From: Marinobacter salinexigens
GTDB lineage: Bacteria > Pseudomonadota > Gammaproteobacteria > Pseudomonadales > Oleiphilaceae
Length of the DNA stretch: 64,000 nucleotides
Assembly (NCBI RefSeq): GCF_008370345.1
Contig: NZ_VTUU01000006.1
Coordinates: 63,316-127,315, forward strand
Reading direction: 5' to 3'
This document shows positions 17,089-26,329 of this stretch, piece by piece; position 1 is the stretch's first letter; each line of letters opens with the position of its first letter. The translations under genes were made by a program, and so were the position numbers. The notes below the pieces were generated by a model, which was not told the DNA's origin, made no database searches, and was given only the letters and a program-made list of their open reading frames with translations.

Positions 17089-19047
17089 ATGCTCAACGCC
17101 GACGCTCTCAGCCAGTTGCGCCAGCTGAAATCCGATATCAAAGATAACAAAGTGGTTTTCCCCGGCACCGTTAAAGCCACCAATGGCCGCTTCGGGTTCG
17201 TCGCCCTCGATGAGGGAAGGGATGTATTCCTGCCCCCCGAGGAGATGCAGAAAGTGCTCCCGGGCGACCGGGTCAACGTTACCGAACAAGAGGTGGACAA
17301 GGGCAAGACCCAGGGCATCGTGGACGAGCTCCTGGAAACGCACCTGACAACCTTTGTCGGCCGGTATCTGATCAAGGGTAAAGGTCACTTTGTGGTACCC
17401 GAGACTCCGGGCATCAACCGCTGGATTTTCATTCCTCCCAAAGAACGTCTGGGCGCCGGGCAGGATGACTATATCTACTGCCAGATTCACCGCCATCCGT
17501 TCAAGGACGGCAAAGGCCAGGCGAAAGTGCTTAGGGTACTCGGCAAAACCGGGGAGCCAGGCATTGAACGCGCTATGACCCTCGCAACGTTCGACCTGGC
17601 AGACAGCTGGCCGGATGCCGTGCAGAAGCAGGCGGACTCTCTGGGCGAGAGTGACATCGAGGCACGATCGACAGATCGGGAAGACCGGACCTCACAGCCC
17701 TTCGTTACCATCGACAGCCCGGGCACTCAGGACATGGATGATGCCCTGTTCGCCGAGCCGAATGCCACTGGCTGGACCCTGTCGATTGCCATCGCTGACC
17801 CGGCCTCGGTGATTGAGCCGGGCAGTGCTGCCGAACAGGAAGCTTTCAATCGGGCTACTGCTATCTACTTCCCGGGCGAGCCGCTGCCCATGTTGCCGGA
17901 TAGCATCAGCACACGCCTGTGTTCACTGATGCCGGACGTAAAGCGACTCGCGCTGGTATGTGACCTTCAGGTCAACAACGATGGCAGCCTTGGCGACTAC
18001 AGTTTCCATCAGGCGGTTATCCGTTCCCAGGGCAAGCTCAGCTATGAGCTGGTCTCCAACCTGATTGAAGGCCGGGAAGACGAAGAAACCGGTGCCCTTC
18101 CGGAAGTCGTCGCCAACAGCCTGGACCAGCTCCACCAGGCAGCAACCGCGCTGCGTAAATGGCGTGCTGAACACGCTCTGCTCAGCATGGACCGGCCGGA
18201 ATTCCGGTTGCGGCTGGACGAAAACAAACGCATTCGGGCCATTGAGCCTGCCGCCCAGAATGAGGCCCATCGTCTGGTAGAAGAATGCATGGTCGCGGCC
18301 AACCGTTGCGCTGCCGATTTCCTCAGAAGCAAGGTGGATTCCGGGCTGTTCATTCAACACCCCGGCCTGCGCGATGATCGTGTGGACAACATCCGCGCTC
18401 TGCTGGCCAGCCATGCACCGCACCTGTCCGAGGTGGATGCAAACAGTGCCGAAGGTTTCAAACAGCTGATGAAACAGGCTGATGAGCTGGACGCCGAAGT
18501 GCCGGTCAAATCCATCATCTCCCGCCAGCTGGCCCGGGCCGAACTGGGCTTTGAAGCGGCGCCACACCAGGGTATGGGACTGGATGCCTACACCACATTC
18601 ACTTCTCCGCTGCGCAAGTTCTCGGATTTCTACGTGCACCGGTTGATCAAGGCTGCGCTCTGGGACGTTCCCATGAAGGCCCTGAACAGCGAGCAACTGG
18701 AAGCACTCCAGAATGCCCAGATTCGTGCCCGGCAGGCCGCCGCCAGCCTCGAAGCATGGCTCAAGAGTGACTTTGCAAAAACTCTGGGCGAGGAGCCCAT
18801 GGCCGGATTTATCAGCCGCACCGTACCATCAGGCTTTTTTGTGCGTCTGGATATCAACGGTCTGGAGGGTTTTGTCAGCTGTAAGGGGCTGGAAGGCAAG
18901 TACAGCTTTGATCCGGTCACCCTGCGCCTTATCCACAACAAAAATGGCCGTATCTTCCAGCTGGATCAGCCAGTAAAGGTCACTTTTGCCGGTGTGGATG
19001 AAGAACGCCGGCAGATCAACTTCCAGCTAGTGGAAACCACGGACTAG
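17089..19047 (+). CDS. rnb: Exoribonuclease II
   Basis: 652-residue RNase II/RNB-family 3'-to-5' exoribonuclease. An N-terminal cold-shock/OB region (NGRFGFVALDEGRDVFLPP), the RNB catalytic domain with its Asp cluster (SPGTQDMDDAL, about residues 209-219) and a C-terminal S1-like domain are visible. The length matches RNase II (about 640) rather than RNase R (about 800). A GC-rich hairpin follows the stop. Confidence 0.88.
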   Translation: MLNADALSQLRQLKSDIKDNKVVFPGTVKATNGRFGFVALDEGRDVFLPPEEMQKVLPGDRVNVTEQEVDKGKTQGIVDELLETHLTTFVGRYLIKGKGHFVVPETPGINRWIFIPPKERLGAGQDDYIYCQIHRHPFKDGKGQAKVLRVLGKTGEPGIERAMTLATFDLADSWPDAVQKQADSLGESDIEARSTDREDRTSQPFVTIDSPGTQDMDDALFAEPNATGWTLSIAIADPASVIEPGSAAEQEAFNRATAIYFPGEPLPMLPDSISTRLCSLMPDVKRLALVCDLQVNNDGSLGDYSFHQAVIRSQGKLSYELVSNLIEGREDEETGALPEVVANSLDQLHQAATALRKWRAEHALLSMDRPEFRLRLDENKRIRAIEPAAQNEAHRLVEECMVAANRCAADFLRSKVDSGLFIQHPGLRDDRVDNIRALLASHAPHLSEVDANSAEGFKQLMKQADELDAEVPVKSIISRQLARAELGFEAAPHQGMGLDAYTTFTSPLRKFSDFYVHRLIKAALWDVPMKALNSEQLEALQNAQIRARQAAASLEAWLKSDFAKTLGEEPMAGFISRTVPSGFFVRLDINGLEGFVSCKGLEGKYSFDPVTLRLIHNKNGRIFQLDQPVKVTFAGVDEERRQINFQLVETTD

Positions 19048-19055
19048 TCAATTCG

Positions 19056-19074
19056 GGCCCAGCTATGCTGGGCC
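19056..19074 (+). terminator. Hairpin after rnb
   Basis: GGCCCAGC, loop TAT, GCTGGGCC: an 8-base perfect GC-rich stem 8 bases after the rnb stop, followed by an A/T-rich run containing TTTT. Probable terminator. Confidence 0.55.
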
Positions 19075-19079
19075 AACAA

Positions 19080-19232
19080 TATTTTGCAATGTTTTTCATG
19101 CGGTTACATAAGTGCGTTTTCTAACTTTTTGTTCTTAGATTTCATTCGGTTAATTTGTAACAAATCCGAATTTCCTGCCTTTAATCAAGGCGTTTCAGAG
19201 ACACACCCCCAAATGGGGTGTATCTCTTTTAT
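19080..19232 (+). ncRNA. Candidate small RNA or structured leader
   Basis: An AT-rich stretch without an ORF. First hairpin: ATTCGG plus ATTTG pairs with CAAAT plus CCGAAT (19144-19171, TAA loop). It ends in an intrinsic-terminator-like hairpin at 19197-19227 (13 positions, one mismatch, 5-base loop) followed by TTTATT. The terminator is about 150 bases after rnb and about 90 bases before the next ATG, so the region may be a separate short transcript or an attenuated 5' leader. No promoter was identified with confidence. Confidence 0.35.
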
Positions 19233-19318
19233 TAATAATTATTTATATATTCGCCCATTAACAAATGGGTCTCCGGTTTTGGGGACTGCATCACGGTCTT
19301 CAATTTTCGGAGTAGTCT

Positions 19319-20920
19319 ATGCGCTCACCAGCTCAGAACGCCGCCACCCGCTGCCTTGGATCCCGGGCAAAGCTTTCAGCCGCTGCCATCACCAGTGCGC
19401 TGATTCTTTCCGGTTGCCAGGTGCACAGATTTGATACCTCCAGTATCGCAGCTTACGAAACAGCACAGGCCGACCAGATCGTTGTCCCCTTCCAGGTCGA
19501 TGACAAAGACGTTGCCCAGTGGCTGAACGCGGATTCGGGTGACCTTCCCAAGATTGAGGTCCGACACACCGTAGAGCATGTTGACACCAACATGAATGCG
19601 CTCAGCCTTATTGGCTACATTGTGACCCTGAGCCTCATTCCGGGCCACGATGAATGGATCTACGAAGACACCATGAGCCTGACCTGGAACGATCAGGTTC
19701 TGCTGGAATCCACCGTCGACTACACCGTAGACGGCTATTTTTCCCTGTATTTCCCAACCCCCCTGCTGTTTCTCGGCACCATGGGGAATATGAATATGAC
19801 AGCACCTCAAAGCGGCAGTGATGAAATCGAGAAAGCCCGCATCGCAGCGAACGATGCCCATCATGCCCAGGTGATCAATACCGTACTTGCCCAGAAATCC
19901 CGTTTTGATCAGCTTGATCTGTCATCTCCGGAACAGATCGCCCAGTATTTGCGAGGCTCGGACTCCCTGTCCGTCTATCGACCCTACGCCACCCTGCAGC
20001 TCGTGGAACTGGCCCCGGAAACCGACGCCCTCGCCTACCACCTGAGAAACACGGGTATCCCTGGCTATGTAGACCTCCTTGCCGAGCAGCATCAGGCCTG
20101 GCTGATCGGGCCTTCTGGTCTGACTGGTCTGGATCTCAAGCAGGCGCTCGACAGCGGCTCCACCGAAGACGAACTGCTGGTGGACATGCTCAACGCCTAC
20201 CCGTCTGACGATGAACTGGAACAAGCCAAGATCGCTACCTACAGTGCGGACCTGGCACGGGGTGAGGTACATACGATGTCCTACTACGAAGAAAATCGTG
20301 GTTGGGTGCCTTACTACCCGGAGTTTACCGACGCTCATCGCGAGCAGCTCAGAGCTGGAGGCCTGCCTGAGAACATTGTTCGCCAGATGGACAACCGCAA
20401 ACCGTCCCGGGAACTTCTTATTGCCGCAAAAACTGGCACTCTGAGGGACGAGAATGGCAATATCTACATTCCTACCGAGGAAGAGCTGATCGAGCAGCTG
20501 GTGCGTAAGGACAACCGTGGGCAATACATGAGCCCGTATACCAGCGATGACGTTCTGGCCGAATGGGTCAACTCTGCTATCAACGCCAACATTGGTGCGA
20601 CCGCCGGCTCCGGCCTCGGCGCAGCAGCGGGTGCTTATGTAGGGCAGAAAGCCCTTGAACAAGTACCGTTCGTAGGCAGTTTCCTTGGCGGTGCCATCGG
20701 TTCAGAAATCGGCAACCAGGTTGGTCGCCAGACCGCTATCAGCGCCTCTGGTGGCTGGGAAGCGATCGAAGGCAGTTCTGACCGTAGCTTTGATGACTTG
20801 CAGTCCATGGTTCGCTACCTGCGCTTCAAGTACAGCGATACCCAGAATTTCACGGATGCGATGAATGCCGCCTCTCAAATTTACCCTGAGCTGGCCGACG
20901 CCCTCGCGCAAGCCTACTGA
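19319..20920 (+). CDS. Lipoprotein with C-terminal glycine-zipper domain
   Basis: 533 residues. A lipoprotein signal ends in LSGC (Cys near residue 38), so it is a membrane-anchored periplasmic protein. The bulk is unrecognised. The last 130 residues (from YMSPYTSDDV, about residue 402) hold a glycine-zipper membrane-like segment (GATAGSGLGAAAGAYVG, then GSFLGGAIGSEIG). They end in a helical tail closely resembling the C-terminal part of the protein at 24128-25225. First gene of the LpoB/YcfL cluster; 20 bases to lpoB. The CGGAG before the ATG is a good ribosome site. Confidence 0.7.
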   Translation: MRSPAQNAATRCLGSRAKLSAAAITSALILSGCQVHRFDTSSIAAYETAQADQIVVPFQVDDKDVAQWLNADSGDLPKIEVRHTVEHVDTNMNALSLIGYIVTLSLIPGHDEWIYEDTMSLTWNDQVLLESTVDYTVDGYFSLYFPTPLLFLGTMGNMNMTAPQSGSDEIEKARIAANDAHHAQVINTVLAQKSRFDQLDLSSPEQIAQYLRGSDSLSVYRPYATLQLVELAPETDALAYHLRNTGIPGYVDLLAEQHQAWLIGPSGLTGLDLKQALDSGSTEDELLVDMLNAYPSDDELEQAKIATYSADLARGEVHTMSYYEENRGWVPYYPEFTDAHREQLRAGGLPENIVRQMDNRKPSRELLIAAKTGTLRDENGNIYIPTEEELIEQLVRKDNRGQYMSPYTSDDVLAEWVNSAINANIGATAGSGLGAAAGAYVGQKALEQVPFVGSFLGGAIGSEIGNQVGRQTAISASGGWEAIEGSSDRSFDDLQSMVRYLRFKYSDTQNFTDAMNAASQIYPELADALAQAY

Positions 20921-20940
20921 GACGAATAACGGAGAAACAC

Positions 20941-21582
20941 ATGTTCAAGAAGAATGCACTAACATCAGTCTGCGCTGCGGCTGCGACCGCCCTGGTACTG
21001 TCTGGCTGTGCCACCCCAAACGAGAACATCAAAGGCAAGCCCAGCGTCTATGAAGACGTCTCCACAACGGGTGCTGTGGGCGGCGTGGGCATCGAAAGCC
21101 AGGACGTGGTGGCAATGACCGATCAGATGATGCGAGACATGCTGGCCAATCCTATGCTGACTGGCCGTTCGACGTCGCCTCGCATCATTATCGACAACGA
21201 ATACATCAAGAACGAAAGCACGTCAGTGATCAACACCAACATGCTCACCGACCGTCTGCGAATCGAACTGAACCGTGCCGCCAATGGCCGCATGATTTTC
21301 GTCGGTCGCCATTTCTCCGACATGGTCCAGAAAGAACGTGACCTGAAACGTGATGGCGCAGTTGACGGCGGTACGATCCGCCAGACGGCTGCCCAGGCTG
21401 GCGCAGACTTCCGTCTTGGCGGCCGCATTTCCTCTCTCGATGCCATCGACCGCAATACCGGCACCCAGTCCCGTTACAGCCAGATAACCTTCGAAATGGT
21501 AGATCTCGAGCTGGGCACCATCGTGTGGAGCGGACTTTACGAAATGAGGAAAGCAGCCCGTGATAATGTGGTCTACCGATAA
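20941..21582 (+). CDS. lpoB: Penicillin-binding protein activator LpoB
   Basis: 213-residue outer-membrane lipoprotein. The signal peptide ends in LSGC (Cys at about residue 23). The mature part has the LpoB/COG3417 pattern, including SPRIIIDNEYIKNEST, MLTDRLRIELNRAANGRMIFVGR and the final TIVWSGLYEMRKA. In E. coli LpoB activates the peptidoglycan synthase PBP1b and is encoded next to ycfL, as here. It precedes the next lipoprotein gene by 4 bases. Confidence 0.85.
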   Translation: MFKKNALTSVCAAAATALVLSGCATPNENIKGKPSVYEDVSTTGAVGGVGIESQDVVAMTDQMMRDMLANPMLTGRSTSPRIIIDNEYIKNESTSVINTNMLTDRLRIELNRAANGRMIFVGRHFSDMVQKERDLKRDGAVDGGTIRQTAAQAGADFRLGGRISSLDAIDRNTGTQSRYSQITFEMVDLELGTIVWSGLYEMRKAARDNVVYR

Positions 21583-21586
21583 GGGA

Positions 21587-22810
21587 ATGATGAAGCCGGT
21601 GCTGGCGACGCTGATCGCCGGCACCCTGGCTGGTTGTGCCACCGGCCCGAAGGTCTATGACCGGGCCGACCTGGCACCGGCAGAACAGTCGCTGGTCAGC
21701 GGTAAACCCGACGTTCTGAAAACCGATTTCCAGAACCTGTTCGAGGAAGGCCAGCGTAACAAGGTTCTGAACCTCATGGAGATCGGGGTAAAGGCCTATC
21801 GCGCCGGTTATCACCAGGAAGCCAAGAATACCCTGACTCAGGCAAGGCTGGAGATCGAGAACGTCTACGCCGATAACGATGCGGCCCGCAAGGCCCGCAG
21901 TATCTGGTACGAAGAAGCCGAGAAGGACTTCAAGGGCGAACCCTACGAGCGCTCGATGGTCTATCTCTACCTCGGGCTGATCTACCTTGAAGAAGGCGAC
22001 TACGGCAATGCCCGGGCCAGCTTCCTGGCAGGACTGCTTCAGGATGCTTTCGCCGAAGAAGAACAGAACAGCACCGATTTCGCGTTGTTACTTTACCTCG
22101 CCGGCTGGTCCGCCATGCAGATGGGTAGCGACCAGCTCGCCAAAGAGCACTTCGAAGAGCTGAAACTCTACCGCCCGGATGCCCCCATCCCGGACGCCAG
22201 CGACAATGCTCTGCTCCTGGTCGAAACCGGTAACTCACCCCGCAAGCTTGGCGATGGTGTTGGCCACTACCAACTGGTCTATCGCCGGGGCAAGAATTTC
22301 CGGGATGTCGGAGCCGAGTACCGCAACGGTGAAGAATGGTCCCCGGTCTATCCAATGGAAGACATCTTCTTCCAGGCGTCTACTCGTGGCGGCCGGGCAA
22401 TCGATCGCATTGTTGAGGGCCAGATCCAGTACAAGGAAAACACCCGCGCCGTCGGCTCGACCCTGAGCAACGTCAGTCAGAACAGTACCCTGGCCGGGTT
22501 CAGTGCAGCTGCCGGTGGTGCCGCCGCCGCTGGCTTTGCCGCCATCAGCCTGATCAGCGTAGCGGCAGACGGCATGTCGGCTTCTGCCAACACCCGTGCC
22601 GATATCCGCTACTGGCACGGCCTGCCAGACACTATCCATCTGATGCCGGTGACGGCCACTGCAGGGGACCCGGTCACCATCCGGTTCCTCGACGAAAACG
22701 GCCGGCCGGTGCCCGGTCTCACGGACAGTACCGAGTTCAAATTTGATGGTCGCGGCGCCGGCCTGGCATTTGCCACTTCCCGTCGCCCGACTCCAGGAGG
22801 AAGCCAATGA
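21587..22810 (+). CDS. Lipoprotein of the COG3014 type
   Basis: About 407 residues from ATG 21587 (an adjacent ATG at 21590 is equally possible; the frame is open to a GTG at 21560). A short lipoprotein signal, VLATLIAGTLAGC, is followed by helical TPR-like segments (KAYRAGYHQEAKNTL, YLYLGLIYLEEGDYGNARAS). A glycine/alanine-rich hydrophobic stretch (AAAGGAAAAGFAAISLI) and a beta-rich end follow. COG3014 lipoproteins commonly accompany lpoB and ycfL. The role is unknown. It overlaps ycfL by 4 bases. Confidence 0.75.
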   Translation: MMKPVLATLIAGTLAGCATGPKVYDRADLAPAEQSLVSGKPDVLKTDFQNLFEEGQRNKVLNLMEIGVKAYRAGYHQEAKNTLTQARLEIENVYADNDAARKARSIWYEEAEKDFKGEPYERSMVYLYLGLIYLEEGDYGNARASFLAGLLQDAFAEEEQNSTDFALLLYLAGWSAMQMGSDQLAKEHFEELKLYRPDAPIPDASDNALLLVETGNSPRKLGDGVGHYQLVYRRGKNFRDVGAEYRNGEEWSPVYPMEDIFFQASTRGGRAIDRIVEGQIQYKENTRAVGSTLSNVSQNSTLAGFSAAAGGAAAAGFAAISLISVAADGMSASANTRADIRYWHGLPDTIHLMPVTATAGDPVTIRFLDENGRPVPGLTDSTEFKFDGRGAGLAFATSRRPTPGGSQ

Positions 22811-23265
22811 CCCGTATTCTGAAATCCCTGACTGCCCTGGCCATTGGAGCCAGCCTTGTTGCAGGCTGCGCCCCCTACCGGTCGGCGGACAGCACAAAAC
22901 TGACAGAACGCACTGCACCGGTCACCATGAATTCCGTGGTTTTCACCGACTACAACCTCAGTCGTTCCTGGGACGGAGGCATCTTCGGTGATAAGGAGCG
23001 CTACCGTCTGTCACTGGTTCAGCACGGCCAACGGCCCACCGCGACAGGTACAACCGAAGTTTATGCGGTTCTGCGCAACCACACCGATTACGACTATCGA
23101 ATCGAGGCACGAACGCAGTTCTTCGATCAGGACGGTGTCCCGGCCGACGTCAAACCTACGTGGCAGCGCAGCACGATACCGGCAAACAGCATATCGACCT
23201 ACCGTGAACTGTCCACCTCCACGCAGCCTCTGCAGTACAGAGTGGAAATCCGGGAGCTGAACTGA
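22807..23265 (+). CDS. ycfL: YcfL family lipoprotein (DUF1425)
   Basis: 152 residues with a lipoprotein signal ending LVAGC. The mature part is a small beta domain typical of YcfL/COG5633 (VYAVLRNHTDYDYRIEARTQFFDQDG, then the end VEIREL). The ATG overlaps the preceding stop (ATGA) and its stop overlaps the following ATG (TGATG), so the genes are translationally coupled. Function in the LpoB neighbourhood is not established. Confidence 0.8.
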   Translation: MTRILKSLTALAIGASLVAGCAPYRSADSTKLTERTAPVTMNSVVFTDYNLSRSWDGGIFGDKERYRLSLVQHGQRPTATGTTEVYAVLRNHTDYDYRIEARTQFFDQDGVPADVKPTWQRSTIPANSISTYRELSTSTQPLQYRVEIRELN

Positions 23266-24083
23266 TGAAACGACTGGCCCTGGCACTCTGCGTGCCGCTG
23301 CTGGCACCCGGCCTGAGCCTGGCAGCCAGCCAGACTCACGAAGCTGCTCCCATGATGGCACCCGCCCAGAAGCCGCTGACCGACGATGATCTGATCAACG
23401 ATCGTAACGCTCCACAGCGTCAGGAAAGTGCGGACAGCATCATCAAGCGATTCCGCGCTGCCTTTGGCAGTGAAACACCAAGGGTTGCCGTGTTCTGGAA
23501 CCGCAGCTTTGACGATCAGGTCAGCGACTGGAGCAGCAACACCCGAGGTGTTGTCTCTGCCCGGGGCTCCCTGAAGGGCGAAGTGCCAGATGGCAAGGTT
23601 AACCTTGATGGTCAGGGACAGGTCGCTGCCCAAGGTGAATATCGCTCAAACCGTCGCTCTGCTCCGGCAGGCCCTGCGTTTGAGCTGCAAAGTGGTCTGG
23701 TCAGTCAGTTGAACGATGCCGGTGTGACCGTGGTAGATCGAGACGCCATTATGCGGATTACCGACAACGCACTGGAAACCGGAGACTTCTCCCGCCTGTC
23801 ACCGGACCAGCGTCGCCTGGAAATGAGAGCCCTGGGCGAACACGCAGACATGCTACTGGTCTTCCGCAAGCTGGCCCACGACAAGTTCGAAATTGAAGTG
23901 CTGGACGTCCGCGATGGCGCTATCCGAGCCATGCTGAGTTCCAACGGCGTACCACCGGAAAAGGACAAGTCCCACCAGTGGAAAGCCACCGATCACGGAT
24001 TTCAGAAGGTTGAGCAGACGGTCACCCTGGACGAAATCGGCCAGGAACTGGCACTGCAGACTATCGCGAAACTGGGCCGCTGA
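23265..24083 (+). CDS. Exported protein of the LpoB cluster, unknown function
   Basis: 272 residues with a Sec signal peptide (cleavage near SLAAS, no lipobox Cys). A linker rich in charged residues precedes a domain (about residues 65-265) with the alpha/beta pattern RVAVFWNRSF, LVSQLNDAGVTVVDRDAIM and ADMLLVFRKL. The layout is loosely like the LpoB/CsgG-type fold, but I do not recognise the family. It overlaps ycfL by one base, and its stop lies inside an intrinsic terminator. Confidence 0.65.
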   Translation: MKRLALALCVPLLAPGLSLAASQTHEAAPMMAPAQKPLTDDDLINDRNAPQRQESADSIIKRFRAAFGSETPRVAVFWNRSFDDQVSDWSSNTRGVVSARGSLKGEVPDGKVNLDGQGQVAAQGEYRSNRRSAPAGPAFELQSGLVSQLNDAGVTVVDRDAIMRITDNALETGDFSRLSPDQRRLEMRALGEHADMLLVFRKLAHDKFEIEVLDVRDGAIRAMLSSNGVPPEKDKSHQWKATDHGFQKVEQTVTLDEIGQELALQTIAKLGR

Positions 24084-24099
24084 CACAGCGGCCTTTTTT
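24075..24099 (+). terminator. Intrinsic terminator inside the LpoB cluster
   Basis: GGCCGCTG, loop ACA, CAGCGGCC, then TTTTTT. The stem includes the stop codon of the preceding gene. It separates the lpoB-ycfL operon from the last lipoprotein gene. Confidence 0.85.
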
Positions 24100-24127
24100 C
24101 GCAGCCCATTTTGAGGAGAATTCTGTT

Positions 24128-25225
24128 TTGAAGGCACTGAACCCCAGATCTATCCTGATCCTGGCCCCCTTGGCTGCGTCACTCGTCGGCTGCGCCAGTT
24201 CATCATCCATACCCATACCTTCAGATCCAGCTCAGATGAATGCCGGCCAGAGGTTTTATGCCGGATACACCGACTGCGCCAGACAGGATCGTAACGGCGA
24301 AATCATCCGGATTTATCCACAATCGTCTGCAGTGACCCGAGAACCAGAAACCTTCAACTACACCTGGTGGTGTGCGGACATCGACGGCTCGTCCTACCCG
24401 AGCAGCGTATCCAGTCATCCGATCCCGAAAGCCGATCACCCCGGAAACGGGCTCATTGGCGCGTCTATGGAACAAACTGACTCCGGGATCTTTATCTTCT
24501 GGATTGCTCCCGGTGGCAGTGCCAATGAGAACGGGGAATTAACCATCGGCGACCAGGTACTGTCAGTGAAACCAACGCCCGATAGCCAGGATGTCAGCTT
24601 AAGCACTCTCAACCTGAATCAGGCAACATGGCTTATCCGGGGTGAACCTGGAACCGAGGTTCAGCTTACCGTTCAAAGTCCTGACAGCGCGACGCCAAAG
24701 ACGATTACTCTTACCCGATCTCTGGGCAAACAGAGCGACATGGAATTGCTAACCGCCGTGATGCAGGAGCGTCAGCAGAAAGCAGAGCAAGAAGCCCGCA
24801 AAAGCCTGGTGATCCGGGACAACTCCGGGCAGTACATGAGCCCCTATACCAGCGATCGGGTTACAGCCGAGTGGGTCAACAAGGCCCTGAATGCCAACAT
24901 TGGCGCGACCGCCGGCAGCGTGGTTGGCGCAGCGGCAGGTGCCTACGCGGCTAACAAGGCTCTGGAATCTGTGCCCTTCGGGAGCCTGCTGGGTGGTTTC
25001 GTTGGTTCGTCTGTCGGAAAAGATATCGGTCGCAGTACCGCCATCGAAAGCATCGGCGGTTGGGACTACGTACGCTCAACCTCTGACATGAGTTTTCGCT
25101 CCCTGGCAGACATGGCCCAGTATCTGAAAGCCGAGCACGGTACCGATCCGAACTTCGGTGATGTGGTAAACGCCACCAGCCAGATCTATCCCGAATTCGC
25201 TGCGGCCTTCGCTGCAGCGCGATAG
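24128..25225 (+). CDS. Lipoprotein with PDZ-like and glycine-zipper domains
   Basis: 365 residues, TTG start behind GAGGAG. The lipoprotein signal ends in LVGC. A PDZ-like domain is suggested at about residues 115-200 (IFWIAPGGSANENGELTIGDQVLSV). From about residue 234 (YMSPYTSDRV) the C-terminal part is homologous to that of the protein at 19319-20920, including the GATAGSVVGAAAGAYAA zipper. The two thus bracket the cluster as paralogues with exchanged N-terminal parts. It follows an intrinsic terminator, so it probably has its own promoter. Confidence 0.7.
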   Translation: MKALNPRSILILAPLAASLVGCASSSSIPIPSDPAQMNAGQRFYAGYTDCARQDRNGEIIRIYPQSSAVTREPETFNYTWWCADIDGSSYPSSVSSHPIPKADHPGNGLIGASMEQTDSGIFIFWIAPGGSANENGELTIGDQVLSVKPTPDSQDVSLSTLNLNQATWLIRGEPGTEVQLTVQSPDSATPKTITLTRSLGKQSDMELLTAVMQERQQKAEQEARKSLVIRDNSGQYMSPYTSDRVTAEWVNKALNANIGATAGSVVGAAAGAYAANKALESVPFGSLLGGFVGSSVGKDIGRSTAIESIGGWDYVRSTSDMSFRSLADMAQYLKAEHGTDPNFGDVVNATSQIYPEFAAAFAAAR

Positions 25226-25230
25226 GTCGG

Positions 25231-26133
25231 TCACTCGTCGCGGCTGTCCAGCATCTGCTCCAGCCGCGCGTCCTTGTCCTGCCACAACCCCGCCAGCCAG
25301 TCCTTTACGTTCCTGCGATGTTCTCCATCGCTGGAATAGTCATGGCCTTTGAGGTGGGCGGGGATTTTGGAAGTGCGAATATCCAGGTGAATCTCCAGCA
25401 CCCGGCCACAGAGGAAATCCCAGAAGGTCGGTGCGCCATTCGGATAGGCTATGGTGACATCTACCAGAGTTTCGATGGAATCACTCATCGCATCCAGCAC
25501 AAAGCCAACGCCGCCCGCCTTTGGCAGCAGAAGATGCTGATAAGGTGATTTCTGCTTGTCGTGCTTGCTCTGGGTAAAGCGTGTACCTTCTACAAAGTTC
25601 ATCACGCTCACAGGCGTGTAGCGGAACTTTTCGCAGGCTTTCTGGGTGGATTTCAGGTCCTCGCCACGCTTTTCCGGGTGTTTGATCAGGTATTCCCGGG
25701 TGTAGCGTTTCATGAATGGAAAATCCAGCCCCCACCACGCCAGCCCAATGACCGGCACCCAGATCAGTTGCTGTTTCAGGAAAAACTTCAGGAACGGCGC
25801 CCTACGGTTGAACACCCGCTGCATCGCCACAATATCCACCCAGCTCTGGTGGTTGCTTAACACCAGGTACCAGCTTTCACGCTTGAGCTGGTCGGCACCA
25901 TCCACCTGCCAGCGGGTGCCGTGTGTCAGTGTCATCCAGCCAACGTTTCCTGCCACCCAGGCTTCGGCAATCCAGATAATCAGGCGGGTGCACAGCACCC
26001 GGAATCCCTTAACCGGAATAATCAGCTTCAACACCGCCGGAATGTAGAGAAGCAGACACCAGAAAAGGGTGTTGATACCCAGCAGAACCGAATTTAGGAC
26101 GCCGATAACGGGAGCTGGAAGGAAGCTGAGCAT
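25231..26133 (-). CDS. Membrane acyltransferase, YihG-like
   Basis: 300-residue PlsC-family 1-acyl-glycerol-3-phosphate-type acyltransferase. Hydrophobic segments at about residues 10-45 anchor it. The catalytic NHQSWVD (HX4D, about residues 92-98) and the substrate motif FVEGTRFT are clear. The length and the PYQHLLLPKAGGVGF segment match the E. coli YihG/YhdO group rather than PlsC. It ends 5 bases from the lipoprotein gene on the other strand. Confidence 0.85.
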   Translation of the reverse strand: MLSFLPAPVIGVLNSVLLGINTLFWCLLLYIPAVLKLIIPVKGFRVLCTRLIIWIAEAWVAGNVGWMTLTHGTRWQVDGADQLKRESWYLVLSNHQSWVDIVAMQRVFNRRAPFLKFFLKQQLIWVPVIGLAWWGLDFPFMKRYTREYLIKHPEKRGEDLKSTQKACEKFRYTPVSVMNFVEGTRFTQSKHDKQKSPYQHLLLPKAGGVGFVLDAMSDSIETLVDVTIAYPNGAPTFWDFLCGRVLEIHLDIRTSKIPAHLKGHDYSSDGEHRRNVKDWLAGLWQDKDARLEQMLDSRDE

Positions 26134-26329
26134 GATATTCCTGTTGTTGGTTGTTTACTCCTGAGGCGAGCCATAATAACAGCCGTTTTCGACAATGGGC
26201 AGTGGCCGGATATGACTATTATGCCTGCCTCCCTGGACGGTTTTGCCATAGGCCTGCCTGGCCCCGTAGGTTAGTGTTGCACCGACTGATCATGCTCACA
26301 CTCTGGGATAACGCACCAAGGGCCGCCCG

